DNA from: Pseudomonadota bacterium
GTDB lineage: Bacteria; Pseudomonadota; Gammaproteobacteria; Burkholderiales; Burkholderiaceae_E
Direction: 5' to 3'
Assembly (NCBI GenBank): GCA_029779435.1
Contig: JAKPAM010000179.1
Span: 1 to 64,000 of the forward strand
Length of the DNA: 64,000 nt
The translations under genes were made by a program, and so were the position numbers. Of this stretch, positions 53,838 to 63,652 are shown piece by piece. How positions within the stretch are numbered: position 1 is the first letter of the stretch; every line of letters starts with the position of its first letter. The notes beneath the pieces were generated by a model. That model had not been told where the DNA came from. It saw nothing but the letters and a program-made list of their open reading frames with translations, and did not search any database.

Positions 53838-55013
53838 ATGACGGATTCCTTCATCGAGCGGCCCGTGGCCGACCCGTTGCCGCCGGGGAGCGGCGGTATC
53901 GCGTGCGCGCCATCGGCGCGCACGCTGTGGATCGGCGCGGACGGCCGCGTGACCACGATCGACCAGACGCTGCTGCCGTTCGCGTACCGCACGTTCACGC
54001 TGGACGACGAGGCCGCGTGCGCCGATGCCATCCGCACGATGCGCGTGCGGGGCGCGCCGCTGATCGGCGCGGTCGGCGCTTATGGGCTGGCGCTCGCGCT
54101 GCGCGAGGCGGCCGACGACGCGGCATTGGCCGGCGCGCGGGAGCGCCTGCTCGCGACGCGACCCACGGCGGTGAATCTTCGCTGGGGGTTGGCGCGTGTG
54201 GCCGATCGCGTCCGGGCGCTTCCTGACGCCGAGCGCGCGCAGGCGGCCTGGGACGAGGCGGCGCGCCTGTGCGACGACGACGTCGAATGCAACCGGCGGA
54301 TCGGGCTGCACGCGATCGCGTGGCTGGCCGAGCCGCTGGCCCGGGCACGCGCGCAGCGACGCCCGTTGCGCATCCTCACGCACTGCAACGCCGGGCCGAT
54401 CGCGACGCTGGCCTGGGGCACTGCCTTGTCGGCGGTGTTCCAGCTTGCCGAGCAGGGGCAGCCCGTCCACGTCTGGGTCGACGAGACGCGGCCGCGCAAC
54501 CAGGGCGCGAGCCTGACGTGCTGGGAGCTGGCGCAGGCCGGCATCGCGCATACGCTGATCGCCGACAACGCCGGCGGCCTGTTGATGATGCGCGGCGAGG
54601 TCGATGCGGTGATCGTCGGCTGCGACCGCGTGGCGGCCAACGGCGACGTCGCGAACAAGGTCGGCACGTATCTGAAGGCGCTGGCTGCGCGCGCGCATGC
54701 GGTGCCGTTCGCCGTCGCGTGCCCGTCGTCGACGATCGACCACTCGACGCCGTCGGGCCGGGACATCGAGATCGAGTACCGGTCGCCGCGCGAGGTCACG
54801 CACGTCCGCGGATGCGACGAGGGCGGCCGCATCGTCGACCTGCGCATCGCGCCCGAGGGCTGCGACGCGTCGAATCCGGCCTTCGACATCACGCCCGCCG
54901 CGCTGGTCGACGCGCTGGTGACCGAGCACGGCGCCTGCCGTGCGACGGTCGATGCGATCGCCGCGTTGAACGAGGGTAAGGGTAAGTTCGCCGAAAGGCG
55001 TATACAGGGGTAA
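53838..55013 (+). CDS. mtnA: S-methyl-5-thioribose-1-phosphate isomerase
   Basis: 391 residues. Ring-opening aldose-ketose isomerase of the methionine salvage and DHAP shunt routes. Motifs are TMRVRGAPLIGAVGAYGLAL near the N-terminus, catalytic Cys183 (ILTHCNAGPIAT) and Asp263 (IVGCDRVAANGDVANKVGTY). Directly followed by a class II aldolase gene, suggesting the shunt that yields dihydroxyacetone phosphate. mtnP, mtnK and the MtnBCD enzymes are not seen. Confidence 0.95.
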   Translation: MTDSFIERPVADPLPPGSGGIACAPSARTLWIGADGRVTTIDQTLLPFAYRTFTLDDEAACADAIRTMRVRGAPLIGAVGAYGLALALREAADDAALAGARERLLATRPTAVNLRWGLARVADRVRALPDAERAQAAWDEAARLCDDDVECNRRIGLHAIAWLAEPLARARAQRRPLRILTHCNAGPIATLAWGTALSAVFQLAEQGQPVHVWVDETRPRNQGASLTCWELAQAGIAHTLIADNAGGLLMMRGEVDAVIVGCDRVAANGDVANKVGTYLKALAARAHAVPFAVACPSSTIDHSTPSGRDIEIEYRSPREVTHVRGCDEGGRIVDLRIAPEGCDASNPAFDITPAALVDALVTEHGACRATVDAIAALNEGKGKFAERRIQG

Positions 55014-55018
55014 GGATC

Positions 55019-55723
55019 GTGCTGCCAACCATCGAAAGCGAAGCGCGCCGGCAAGTGGCGGAGGCGGCTCGCGAGCTCGGGCGCCTGGGGTTGAACCACG
55101 GCGCGACCGGCAACGTGTCGATGCGCTGGCATCGCGGCGCGCGCGACGGGTTCCTGGTGACGCCCAGCGCGATGCCGCCCGCGCGGATCGGCGATGACGA
55201 CATCGTCTGGCTGCCGCTCGACGAGGCGGATCCGTTGGACGGCCTGATCGAAGCGTCGGCCGCGCCGGCCGTCGCCGCATCGCGCAAGCCCTCGTCCGAA
55301 GCCCTATTGCATCGCGCGATGTACCAGCATTGTTGCGCCGCGGCAGTCGTGCATGCCCATGCGCCGTTCGCCACGACGCTGTCGTGCCTGCCAGCCGTAC
55401 GTGAGGAGGGTATCCCGGCGTTTCATTACATGATCGGGATGGCCGGCGGCGATTCGATCCGATGCGCGCGCTATCAGACCTTCGGCACGCAGGCGCTGGC
55501 CGATGCCGTCGTCGACGCGATGCGCGATCGCAAGGCCTGCCTGATGGCCAGCCATGGGCTGCTTGCCATCGGGGCGGACTTAGCGTCGGCGATCGACATG
55601 GCCGTGGAGGCCGAGTACCTGTCGCGCGTCTATTTCCAGACGCTGCAGGTCGGTGCGCCGGTCCTGCTCGATAAGGATGAGGTCAGTAAGGTGCTCGAAG
55701 GGTTTTCGACTTATCGTCGCTGA
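55019..55723 (+). CDS. Class II aldolase (probable 5-methylthioribulose-1-phosphate/5-deoxyribulose-1-phosphate aldolase)
   Basis: 234 residues started at GTG, 5 bases after mtnA. FucA/AraD-type fold with a likely zinc site of His112, His114 (VVHAHAPF) and His179 (ASHGLL), and catalytic Glu94 (SSEALLH). N-terminal GLNHGATGNVSMRW is the family phosphate-binding loop. Adjacent to mtnA, it most likely is the Ald2 enzyme of the DHAP shunt, which splits the sugar phosphate into DHAP and an aldehyde. A fuculose-phosphate role is less likely in this context. Confidence 0.85.
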   Translation: MLPTIESEARRQVAEAARELGRLGLNHGATGNVSMRWHRGARDGFLVTPSAMPPARIGDDDIVWLPLDEADPLDGLIEASAAPAVAASRKPSSEALLHRAMYQHCCAAAVVHAHAPFATTLSCLPAVREEGIPAFHYMIGMAGGDSIRCARYQTFGTQALADAVVDAMRDRKACLMASHGLLAIGADLASAIDMAVEAEYLSRVYFQTLQVGAPVLLDKDEVSKVLEGFSTYRR

Positions 55724-55741
55724 ACCCAAAGGAGATTCGAT

Positions 55742-56311
55742 ATGGACCGCAGACTGTTCGTGACGGTCGCCGCCGCAGGCTCGCTTCTCGCGGTGACAGG
55801 CTGTACCACCACGCCCGATGCACCGACCGACAAGGCCACCAAGCGCCGCGAGATCGATGCAGCCTCCGATGCCGCGCTGACGCGGCTCGCGCAGACGGTG
55901 CCCGATTCGCGAAACCTGGCCGCGCGTTCGCGCGGGATCCTCGTATTCCCCAACGTGCTCGCCGGCGGGTTCGTGGTCGGAGGGGAATATGGTGACGGCG
56001 TACTGCGTGTCCAGGGCCGATCGGCTGGTTACTACCGCACGCTGGCCGGGACGCTGGGGTTCCAGATCGGCGGCCAGTCCAAGGCCATCATCATGATGTT
56101 CATGACACCCGAAGCCCTGGAGAAGTTCCGCTCCAGCGAAGGCTGGTCGGTCGGCGGCGACGCTTCGGTGGCGGTCGCCAAGATCGGCGCCAACGGCGAG
56201 ATCGACACGACGACGGCCAGCCAATCGGTCGTCGCCTTCGTGATGACCAATGCCGGCCTGATGGCCAACCTGAACCTGCAAGGCAGCAAGATCACCAAGC
56301 TCGATCTCTGA
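55742..56311 (+). CDS. YSC84-domain lipoprotein
   Basis: 189 residues. The lipobox VTGC gives acylated Cys21. The rest matches the YSC84/SH3YL1 actin-binding-like domain family (SRGILVFPNVLAGGFVVGGEYGDGVL and GLMANLNLQGSKITKL). Eukaryotic relatives bind phosphoinositides; the bacterial role is unknown. It begins 18 bases after the aldolase with AAAGGAG, so may be cotranscribed. Convergent with uvrA. Confidence 0.88.
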   Translation: MDRRLFVTVAAAGSLLAVTGCTTTPDAPTDKATKRREIDAASDAALTRLAQTVPDSRNLAARSRGILVFPNVLAGGFVVGGEYGDGVLRVQGRSAGYYRTLAGTLGFQIGGQSKAIIMMFMTPEALEKFRSSEGWSVGGDASVAVAKIGANGEIDTTTASQSVVAFVMTNAGLMANLNLQGSKITKLDL

Positions 56312-56362
56312 TCGACGCGGCCGGCCCGTCCCGAGGTCGGCCGACCCCTGATGGCGCGTCCT

Positions 56363-59300
56363 TCAGTGGCGCGCCCGGCTCGCGCTCCGTTCCTTGCCCT
56401 GGCCGTCGCTGCTGGCGTCCTCGCCGCTGCTTCGCTTGTTGCCCCGTTGCGTGCCTTTCTCGCCGCCGCGCTTGCGGCCGTTCGCCGCTGCGGGCGTGCC
56501 GGCGGCATCGGGTCTCGCACGAGCCAGCACCGCGCCCAGGTAACGGCCCGTGTGGCTGGCGGGCGTCGCGGCGATCGCCTCTGGTGTGCCTTCGGCGATC
56601 AAGCGGCCGCCGCGGGCGCCACCTTCGGGGCCCAGGTCGATCACCCAGTCCGCGGTCTTGATGACGTCCAGGTTGTGCTCGATGATGACGACCGTGTTGC
56701 CATGGTCACGCAGCGTCCGGATCACGCCGAGCAACAGCGCGATGTCCTGGAAGTGCAGGCCGGTCGTGGGTTCGTCGAGGATGTACAGCGTGCGCCCCGT
56801 GTCGCGCTTGGACAGCTCCAGCGACAGCTTGACGCGCTGCGCCTCGCCGCCCGACAGCGTCGTCGCTGCCTGGCCGAGCTTCAGGTAACCCAGGCCCACG
56901 TCCATCAACGTGCGCACCTTGCGCGCGATGAACGGGACGTTCTCGAAGAACGCCATCGCCTGCTCGACGGTCAGGTCGAGCGTCTGCGCGATGTTCTTGC
57001 CCTTGTACAACACCTCGAGCGTCTCGCGGTTGTAGCGGCTGCCGTGGCAGACGTCGCAGGGCACGTACACGTCGGGCAGGAAGTGCATCTCGACCTTGAG
57101 CACGCCATCGCCCTCGCAGGCGTCGCAGCGGCCCCCCTTGACGTTGAACGAGAACCGGCCCGGCCCGTAGCCGCGTTCGCGAGCCGTCGGTGTCTCGGCG
57201 AACAACTCGCGGATCGGCGTGAACAGCCCGGTATACGTGGCGGGGTTCGAGCGCGGCGTGCGGCCGATCGGGCTCTGGTCGACGCTGATGACCTTGTCGA
57301 AATGATCGAGGCCCTCGATCGCGTCATGCTCGGCAGGATCGGCCTGGGAGCCGTACAGATGGCGGGCGACGGCGGCATACAGCGTGTCGTTGACCAGCGT
57401 CGATTTGCCCGAGCCCGATACGCCGGTCACGCACACGAGCAGGCCGACGGGGACCGATACCGTCAGCCCTTGCAGGTTGTTGCCGCGCGCATTGCGGATC
57501 GTCAGCGCGTGCTTGCCGGGCGGCTGCCGCGTGGCGGGCACCTCGATGCTCAGATCGCCGGACAGGTAGCGGCCCGTCAGCGACGCCGGATTGCGCCGGA
57601 TCTCGTCGGGCGTGCCCTGTGCGATGAGTTCCCCCCCATGCACGCCGGCGCCGGGCCCGAGGTCGACGACGTGGTCGGCCGCGAGGATCGCGTCTTCGTC
57701 GTGCTCGACGACCAGCACCGAGTTGCCCAGGTCGCGCAGGTGCTTGAGCGTGTCGATCAACCGGTCGTTGTCGCGTTGATGCAGGCCGATCGACGGTTCG
57801 TCGAGCACGTACATCACGCCGGTCAGGCCCGATCCGATCTGCGAGGCCAGCCGTATCCGCTGGGCCTCGCCGCCGGAAAGCGTCTCGGCCGAACGGTCCA
57901 GCGACAGGTAGTCCAGGCCGACGTTGTTCAGGAAGCGCAGCCGGCTGGCGATCTCGCGCACGATCCGCTCGCCGATCGCCTGGCGGGAACCGGGCAGCGT
58001 CAGGCCGGTGAACCAGTCGAGCAGCTCGCCCAGCGTCCAGCGTGACAACTCCCAGATCGGCCGGTCGGCGCCGCGCGGTCCGACCTTGACGGAGCGCGCA
58101 TCGGCGCGCAGCCGCGTGCCGCCGCACGACGGGCACTGGCGGTGGCTGCGGAACTTGGCCAGTTCCTCGCGCACCTGCGCCGAATCGGTCTCGCGAAAGC
58201 GCCGTTCGAGGTTGGGCAGCACGCCTTCGAACGGATGATGGCGGACCGTGCCGCGCCCCGCGCCGGCCTTGCCGGCCCGGCCGCGTCCCTTGCCGCCGCC
58301 GCCGTTATCACCTTTGTCACCGTTGTCGCCGTCCCCCGACGTATAGAAGAACGGCAGCTTCTCGGTGCCCGATCCGTGAAGGATCACCTGCCGCGCGGCC
58401 TCCGGCAGCTTGTCGAACGGCGTGTCCAGCTCGAACGCGAAGTGCGTCGCCAGGCTGTGCAGCATCTGGTAGTAGAACGGGTTGCGCTGGTCCCAGCCCT
58501 TGATCGCGCCCGAGGCCAGGCTCAGGTTCGGGAACTGCACGACGCGGCGCGGGTCGAAGAACTCGACGACGCCCAGGCCATCGCAATCCGGACATGCGCC
58601 CATCGGGTTGTTGAACGAGAACAGCCGCGGTTCGAGTTCGCGCAGCGAGTAGCTGCAGATCGGGCACGCGAAGCGGTTCGAGAACACTTGTTCGGCGGGG
58701 GCGCAGGCCGGGTCGTCGGCCTGCGCGTCCATGTCGACGACGATCGCCCGGCCCTGCGCCAGGCGCAGCGCGGTCTCGAACGATTCGGCCAGCCGCTGCT
58801 TGATCGACGGCACGACCTTGATCCGGTCGATGACGACGTCGACGCTGTGCTTCTGGTTCTTGCCGAGCGCCGGCGGTCCGTCGCTCAGGTCGTGCACGCG
58901 CGCCGCGGCCTGGCCCTCGGTGCGCACGCGCACGCGCGTGAAACCCTGCGACTGCAGGTCGTCGAACAGCTCGGCGTGCTCGCCCTTGCGCGCGGCGAGG
59001 ATGGGAGCGAGGATCATCAGCCGCATGCCCTCGGGCATCGCCAGCACCGTATCGACCATCTGTGAAACCGTCTGCGCCTCGAGTGGCTGGTCCGGATGGT
59101 CGGGACAGTACGGCGTGCCGGCCCGCGCGAACAGCAGGCGCAGGTAGTCGTGGATCTCGGTGACCGTACCAACCGTCGAGCGCGGATTGTGGCTGGTGGC
59201 CTTCTGCTCGATCGAGATCGCCGGCGACAGGCCTTCGATGAGATCGACGTCGGGCTTCTCCATCAATTGCAGGAACTGGCGCGCGTAGGCCGACAGCGAT

Positions 59301-59464
59301 TCGACATAACGGCGCTGCCCTTCGGCGTACAGCGTGTCGAAGGCCAGCGACGACTTGCCCGAGCCGGACAAGCCGGTGATGACGACGAGCTGGTCGCGGG
59401 GCAGGTCGAGATTGAGGTTCTTGAGGTTGTGCGTGCGGGCGCCGCGAATGCGAATCTGGTCCAT
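56363..59464 (-). CDS. uvrA: UvrABC system protein A
   Basis: 1033 residues, about 90 more than E. coli UvrA. First Walker A is [15 protein letters not shown] (31-45); zinc fingers are CPICSYSL...CPDCDG and CDACEGDG...CDVCHG; ABC signatures are [12 protein letters not shown] and [12 protein letters not shown]. UvrA finds DNA damage and loads UvrB in nucleotide excision repair. Extra length comes from a Gly/Asp/Lys-rich insertion (about residues 380-410) and a basic, low-complexity C-terminal tail. Start set at [15 protein letters not shown], the family start; longer upstream frames are rejected. Confidence 0.97.
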   Translation of the reverse strand: MDQIRIRGARTHNLKNLNLDLPRDQLVVITGLSGSGKSSLAFDTLYAEGQRRYVESLSAYARQFLQLMEKPDVDLIEGLSPAISIEQKATSHNPRSTVGTVTEIHDYLRLLFARAGTPYCPDHPDQPLEAQTVSQMVDTVLAMPEGMRLMILAPILAARKGEHAELFDDLQSQGFTRVRVRTEGQAAARVHDLSDGPPALGKNQKHSVDVVIDRIKVVPSIKQRLAESFETALRLAQGRAIVVDMDAQADDPACAPAEQVFSNRFACPICSYSLRELEPRLFSFNNPMGACPDCDGLGVVEFFDPRRVVQFPNLSLASGAIKGWDQRNPFYYQMLHSLATHFAFELDTPFDKLPEAARQVILHGSGTEKLPFFYTSGDGDNGDKGDNGGGGKGRGRAGKAGAGRGTVRHHPFEGVLPNLERRFRETDSAQVREELAKFRSHRQCPSCGGTRLRADARSVKVGPRGADRPIWELSRWTLGELLDWFTGLTLPGSRQAIGERIVREIASRLRFLNNVGLDYLSLDRSAETLSGGEAQRIRLASQIGSGLTGVMYVLDEPSIGLHQRDNDRLIDTLKHLRDLGNSVLVVEHDEDAILAADHVVDLGPGAGVHGGELIAQGTPDEIRRNPASLTGRYLSGDLSIEVPATRQPPGKHALTIRNARGNNLQGLTVSVPVGLLVCVTGVSGSGKSTLVNDTLYAAVARHLYGSQADPAEHDAIEGLDHFDKVISVDQSPIGRTPRSNPATYTGLFTPIRELFAETPTARERGYGPGRFSFNVKGGRCDACEGDGVLKVEMHFLPDVYVPCDVCHGSRYNRETLEVLYKGKNIAQTLDLTVEQAMAFFENVPFIARKVRTLMDVGLGYLKLGQAATTLSGGEAQRVKLSLELSKRDTGRTLYILDEPTTGLHFQDIALLLGVIRTLRDHGNTVVIIEHNLDVIKTADWVIDLGPEGGARGGRLIAEGTPEAIAATPASHTGRYLGAVLARARPDAAGTPAAANGRKRGGEKGTQRGNKRSSGEDASSDGQGKERSASRARH

Positions 59465-59618
59465 CGTTTGCGGGCCGGGGAGGCGAGGGCAATCGAGTAA
59501 TATAGCGTGTTGGCCGGCAGCCTGCCCTTGCGCCTTCCCCTCCCCCTTTCTCCATAGCACCTTGTCCGAGCCCTCGCCGCCCGCCGATCGCGCTGCCGTC
59601 CCGCCCGTCAAGGACCGG

Positions 59619-60827
59619 ATGACGCGTGCCGAGCTGCGCGCCAGCGGTTCGCTGGCGATGGTGTTCGCGCTGCGGATGCTCGGCCTGTTCCTGATCCTGC
59701 CGGTGTTCGCGGTCCATGCGCGGGGGTTGCCCGGCGGCGACCAGCCGCTACTGGTGGGACTGGCGCTGGGCATGTACGGGCTGACGCAGGCGGTGCTCCA
59801 GATTCCCTATGGCATCGCGTCGGACCGGCTCGGCCGCAAGCCGGTCATCATCGCCGGCATGCTGGTGTTCGCGGCCGGCAGCTTCCTCGCGGCGGCGGCG
59901 CCCGACGTGATGACGGTGCTCGTCGGCCGGGCACTGCAGGGCGCGGGCGCGGTCTCGGCCGCCGTCACCGCGCTGATCGCCGATCACACGCGTGACTCGC
60001 AGCGTACGAAGGCGATGGCGATGGTCGGCATCTCGATCGGCCTGAGCTTCGCGGTATCGATGGTGGCGGCGCCGCTGCTGTACTCGGTGATCGGCATGGC
60101 GGGTATCTTCTCGGTGACGGGCCTGCTCGCGCTGGCGGCCGTCGTGGCCGTCTGGCGGCTACCGTCGCCGCCGGCCGGCGCGTCGCCGGGAGCGGTCGCC
60201 GCGGTCGAGCGCAGCGGGTTCCGCGATGTGCTCGCCAATGCGGACTTGCTGCGGCTGAACTTCGGCGTGTTCGTCCTGCATGCGGTGCAGATGGCCGTGT
60301 TCGTGGTCGTACCGAACTGGCTGGTCGAGGGCGCGGGGCTGCCGATCGACGCGCACTGGAAGCTCTACCTGCCGGTGATGGGCGCATCGGTATTGTTGAT
60401 GATGCCCGCGATCAATTGGGGCGAGCGGCGCGGCCGGGTGTCGACGGTGCTGGCGGCGGCCATCGGGCTGATGCTCGTCGTAGTCGTCGGGTTGTACTGG
60501 CACCCGACGGGGGTAATTCCCATGGCGATCTTGCTCGCCGCGTTCTTCGCGGGTTTCAATGTGCTCGAAGCCAGCCAACCCTCGCTGGTCTCCAAGCTGG
60601 CGCCGCCGGGCACGCGCGGCGCGGCGCTCGGCGTCTACAACACCACCCAGTCGCTCGGCCTGTTCGTCGGCGGCGGCTTGGGCGGCTGGGCGCTGGCGAG
60701 CTGGGGAGGGCAGGCGGTCTTCGCGGGCAGCGGCGTCCTGCTGCTGATCTGGCTGGTCCTGACGCTGCGCAAGCGCGTCGACGCGTCAGGCAGCACGCTC
60801 GGGTCCTCTTCGGTCAGTCGCAGTTGA
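59619..60827 (+). CDS. MFS transporter (YajR/drug-efflux-like)
   Basis: 402 residues, about twelve membrane segments. The N-terminus [20 protein letters not shown] and the MFS loop [16 protein letters not shown] are clear; [11 protein letters not shown] marks the second half. AAGGA lies 5 bases before the ATG; a TTG at 59562 is a less likely longer start. The order uvrA | MFS-ssb is conserved in Burkholderiales. Substrate unknown; often annotated as a multidrug or sugar efflux protein. Confidence 0.9.
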   Translation: MTRAELRASGSLAMVFALRMLGLFLILPVFAVHARGLPGGDQPLLVGLALGMYGLTQAVLQIPYGIASDRLGRKPVIIAGMLVFAAGSFLAAAAPDVMTVLVGRALQGAGAVSAAVTALIADHTRDSQRTKAMAMVGISIGLSFAVSMVAAPLLYSVIGMAGIFSVTGLLALAAVVAVWRLPSPPAGASPGAVAAVERSGFRDVLANADLLRLNFGVFVLHAVQMAVFVVVPNWLVEGAGLPIDAHWKLYLPVMGASVLLMMPAINWGERRGRVSTVLAAAIGLMLVVVVGLYWHPTGVIPMAILLAAFFAGFNVLEASQPSLVSKLAPPGTRGAALGVYNTTQSLGLFVGGGLGGWALASWGGQAVFAGSGVLLLIWLVLTLRKRVDASGSTLGSSSVSRS

Positions 60828-60897
60828 TCGGCGCCGGGCGCGTCCGCCTTCCATCACTCAAACGGGTATCCTTCAAGTCAGCGTCGGGAGTTCATTC

Positions 60898-61395
60898 ATG
60901 GCATCGGTCAACAAGGTCATTCTGGTCGGCAATCTGGGGCGAGATCCCGAAACCCGCTATTCGCCGGACGGCAGCGCGATCACCAACGTGACCATCGCCA
61001 CCAGCCGCATGTGGAAGGACAAGGGCACTGGCGACCGCAAGGAAGAAACCGAATGGCACCGTGTCGTGTTCTTCGGCCGCCAGGCCGAGATCGCCGCCGA
61101 GTACCTGAAAAAAGGGCGGCCGGTCTACGTCGAGGGCCGGCTGCGCACACGCAAGTGGACCGACAAGGAAGGCCAGGACCGCTACACGACCGAGATCGTC
61201 GCCGAGGAAATGCAGTTGCTCGGCTCGCGTGACGGCGGCGGCGGCGGGGGCGGCGCGAGCGGGGGCGGATACGGTGATGAAGGCGGCGGCTACGCGCGCG
61301 AATCCCGCGAGCCGTCGGGCGGGAGCCGTGGAGCGCCGGCGCCGCGCAAGCCCGCGGCGAACTTCGACGACATGGATGATGACATCCCGTTCTGA
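60898..61395 (+). CDS. ssb: Single-stranded DNA-binding protein
   Basis: 165 residues. The OB-fold N-terminus ([35 protein letters not shown]) is followed by a Gly-rich linker and the acidic tip DDDIPF, which recruits partner repair and replication proteins. GGGAG lies upstream of the ATG. The last 20 bases overlap the next gene. Confidence 0.98.
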   Translation: MASVNKVILVGNLGRDPETRYSPDGSAITNVTIATSRMWKDKGTGDRKEETEWHRVVFFGRQAEIAAEYLKKGRPVYVEGRLRTRKWTDKEGQDRYTTEIVAEEMQLLGSRDGGGGGGGASGGGYGDEGGGYARESREPSGGSRGAPAPRKPAANFDDMDDDIPF

Positions 61396-62611
61396 ACGGT
61401 ATCGAGCGGGCTGGGCGGCCCGACTGCTCGGCGGCCCCATCTCCGCTCTTGCCGCGTTTGCCCTGCCGGCTACGGGGCCGGCCCATGCGGCCATCCTGGA
61501 CTGCGAGGTGCAGGGGCAGCCGGTCGATCCGGCCAATGGAGCGACCACGGCCGGCAAGACCGGCGTGATGCGGTGCGTCGACCGCGACACGGGCGTGGTG
61601 GTCCGTGAAGAAGCGCTGCGCGACGGCAAGTTCGTCGGCATGCGCCGGTTCTTCGTGCAGGGCAAGCTGCAGCGCGAAGGCGAAGTCAACGAAAAAGGCA
61701 ATGCGCAGGGACGTCAGCGCGAGTTCGCGCTCGACGGCACGCTGCTGCGCGATGCCGTCTACAACAATGGCTCCGTTGCCGGTTTGGCGTTGGCCTATCA
61801 CCTGAACGGCCAACTGCACCGCGCCAGCTTCTACGGGGCCGGTGCGGGGAACATGCCTGCCAGCGGCGACGGCGGGTTGGGCGCCACGCGCGAGACCGTC
61901 GTCGCCGAGTTCACGCCGCGCGGCCAGCTCACCGAACTACGATGCGGCGATCGCCCTCGGCTGGCGCCCGCCGTCGACGATGGCAAGCTGTGCGGCTTTT
62001 CCGGGCCGGCCGACGTCGAACTGTTCGATGCCCGGGGCGAAATCAAGGCGCAGATGAAGTACGAGCAGGGCCGTATGCTGCGCGCCACTTATATGGGCGA
62101 CAACGGCAAGCCGGTCCGCGCGATCGAGAACAGCCCCGGCCAGCGCATCGAACGACAGTTCTGGCGCGATGGCTCATTGCGGCGCGAAGTGCAGTTCGAG
62201 GCCATGGGCTCGCGCTTCGAGCGCGTGCGCGAGCAGGAGTTCGCCGAGCAGGGCAAGTTGCAGCGCGATCGCCACTGGCGTGAAGGGCGCTTGCAGACGG
62301 ACCGCGAGTACTACCTGAACGGCCAGATGCGTCGCGAATCCGAGCAGGTCGACGCCAACACGATCCGCGTCCGCGAGTATCGCGACAACGGCTCGTTGTC
62401 CGGTGAGGGAATGTTTCTCGTCGAAGCCGGCGCGTGGCGGCATCCGATCGGATCGCACAAGGTGTTTGGGCCCGACGGCAAGCCGACCTCCGAGGTCGTC
62501 TACGATGGGCGGGGCCGCAGCGTGCGCGAGCGCGAATGGGATGCCGAGGGCAAGCTGCTCCGTGACGACGAGGTCTTCGCGGACGGGTCGAACAAGGCGT
62601 TCTCGCGATGA
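61376..62611 (+). CDS. Periplasmic MORN-variant repeat protein (YwqK family)
   Basis: 411 residues from the ATG that overlaps ssb by 20 bases in another frame. A signal peptide ends near ATGPAHAA. The body is made of repeated MORN-variant units ([51 protein letters not shown]), about eight copies. Such proteins are often named as YwqK-type toxin-antitoxin antitoxins, but no toxin gene is next to it, and export to the periplasm argues for a structural or envelope role. Function not known. Confidence 0.82.
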   Translation: MMTSRSERYRAGWAARLLGGPISALAAFALPATGPAHAAILDCEVQGQPVDPANGATTAGKTGVMRCVDRDTGVVVREEALRDGKFVGMRRFFVQGKLQREGEVNEKGNAQGRQREFALDGTLLRDAVYNNGSVAGLALAYHLNGQLHRASFYGAGAGNMPASGDGGLGATRETVVAEFTPRGQLTELRCGDRPRLAPAVDDGKLCGFSGPADVELFDARGEIKAQMKYEQGRMLRATYMGDNGKPVRAIENSPGQRIERQFWRDGSLRREVQFEAMGSRFERVREQEFAEQGKLQRDRHWREGRLQTDREYYLNGQMRRESEQVDANTIRVREYRDNGSLSGEGMFLVEAGAWRHPIGSHKVFGPDGKPTSEVVYDGRGRSVREREWDAEGKLLRDDEVFADGSNKAFSR

Positions 62612-62653
62612 TCCGGTTCACGGCACGCGCGTGAACCGGTCCTTCCTTCCTTC

Positions 62654-62809
62654 CTATATCCTCCCCATCAGCAGTAGCACGATCAGCACGACCAGCAGGA
62701 TGCCCAGTCCGCTGCTGGGTCCGTAGCCCCAGTTGCGGCTGTGGCCCCAGGTCGGCAGCGCGCCTACCAGCATCAGGATCAGTACGATCAACAGGATCGT
62801 TCCGAGCAT
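62654..62809 (-). CDS. DUF3309 family small membrane protein
   Basis: 51 residues, MLGTILLIVLILMLVGALPT to LIVLLLMGRI: two hydrophobic segments around TWGHSRNWGYGPSS, the DUF3309 signature. The ATG has an AAGGAG site. A longer frame (to 63055) is a shadow. This family is common near stress-response genes but has no established function. Confidence 0.85.
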   Translation of the reverse strand: MLGTILLIVLILMLVGALPTWGHSRNWGYGPSSGLGILLVVLIVLLLMGRI

Positions 62810-62943
62810 CGCGGTCTCCTTGGGTCGTCGATGAGCCCACGATACGTGGCGGGCTGGAAACGGCCAGTCGGCGATCGGCGCCCGCCGGCGTAGGAGAACG
62901 CTGTCCGACGAACGGTTTCCCGCAGGGACTCCGAAGGAACCCC

Positions 62944-62978
62944 TTGAAAACCGGCAATACCACCTATAATTGCCGGTT
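62944..62978 (+). promoter_or_regulatory. Candidate promoter with dyad, upstream of fmdB-type gene
   Basis: A perfect -10 TATAAT (62965-62970) has TTGAAA (62944-62949) 15 bases upstream, slightly short spacing. A 9-bp inverted repeat AACCGGCAA (62949-62957) / TTGCCGGTT (62970-62978) brackets the -10, as an operator would. Confidence 0.5.
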
Positions 62979-63053
62979 CGGCGCGGTGTCCGCGCAACGC
63001 CCGGTTTCGGCCGGCGGCGTCCCATCGTCCGTTTCATCTCGTCCGCTTCGACC

Positions 63054-63458
63054 ATGCCGATTTACGCTTATCGCTGCGAAGCCTGTGGCTTCAAGAAAGA
63101 CGTCCTGCAAAAGCTGTCCGACGCACCGCTGAGCGAGTGCCCGTCGTGCGGCCAGCAGACCTTCTCCAAGGCTCTGACCGCACCGGCCTTCCAGCTCAAG
63201 GGCTCGGGCTGGTACGTCACCGATTTTCGCGACAACGCCCAAGGCAAGAAAAACGGCGAGCCGGCAGCCTCCGAGGCATCCGGCAATGACAGCAAGGCTG
63301 ACGCCAAGCCCGACGGCAAGCCCGACGCCAAGCCGGCGGCCGAGCCCGCCAAGGACACCGCCGCCGGCGCATCGAGCACCAGCGACAGCGGATCGTCTGC
63401 CTCGGGCGGGGCCGGCTCCGGTTCGGCAGGTGGCGGTTCCGGCGCGACCAGTGCCTGA
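63054..63458 (+). CDS. FmdB-type zinc ribbon protein
   Basis: 134 residues. The zinc ribbon MPIYAYRCEACGFKKD ... CPSCGQQTFSK (two CxxC pairs) matches the FmdB/YgiT-like putative regulatory protein family. After residue ~65 a low-complexity tail follows (Asp/Lys/Pro/Ala then Ser/Gly). In Burkholderiales this gene usually precedes a DUF502 gene and aspS, as begins here. Function of the family is unknown. Confidence 0.88.
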   Translation: MPIYAYRCEACGFKKDVLQKLSDAPLSECPSCGQQTFSKALTAPAFQLKGSGWYVTDFRDNAQGKKNGEPAASEASGNDSKADAKPDGKPDAKPAAEPAKDTAAGASSTSDSGSSASGGAGSGSAGGGSGATSA

Positions 63459-63652
63459 GCGGCCGGCGCGGCCGTTCACGCTGTCACCGCCGTTCGTTCC
63501 GCTATCCGTCGCGTCGCGCATCAGTCCGGTTCGGATCCGTCCGCCGGGCGCGTTGGCCGGTGACCGACACTCGTGCGCCGTTCGATCGGCACGGGCGTGC
63601 CGCGGGCGTGGGCTTTCCACCCCCCTGAGACCCTGATCGCAGGAAATCGTTG

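Noticed and set aside
56351-58045. 564-residue plus-strand frame opposite uvrA
   Set aside because: Antisense shadow of uvrA, which has complete ABC and zinc-finger motifs.
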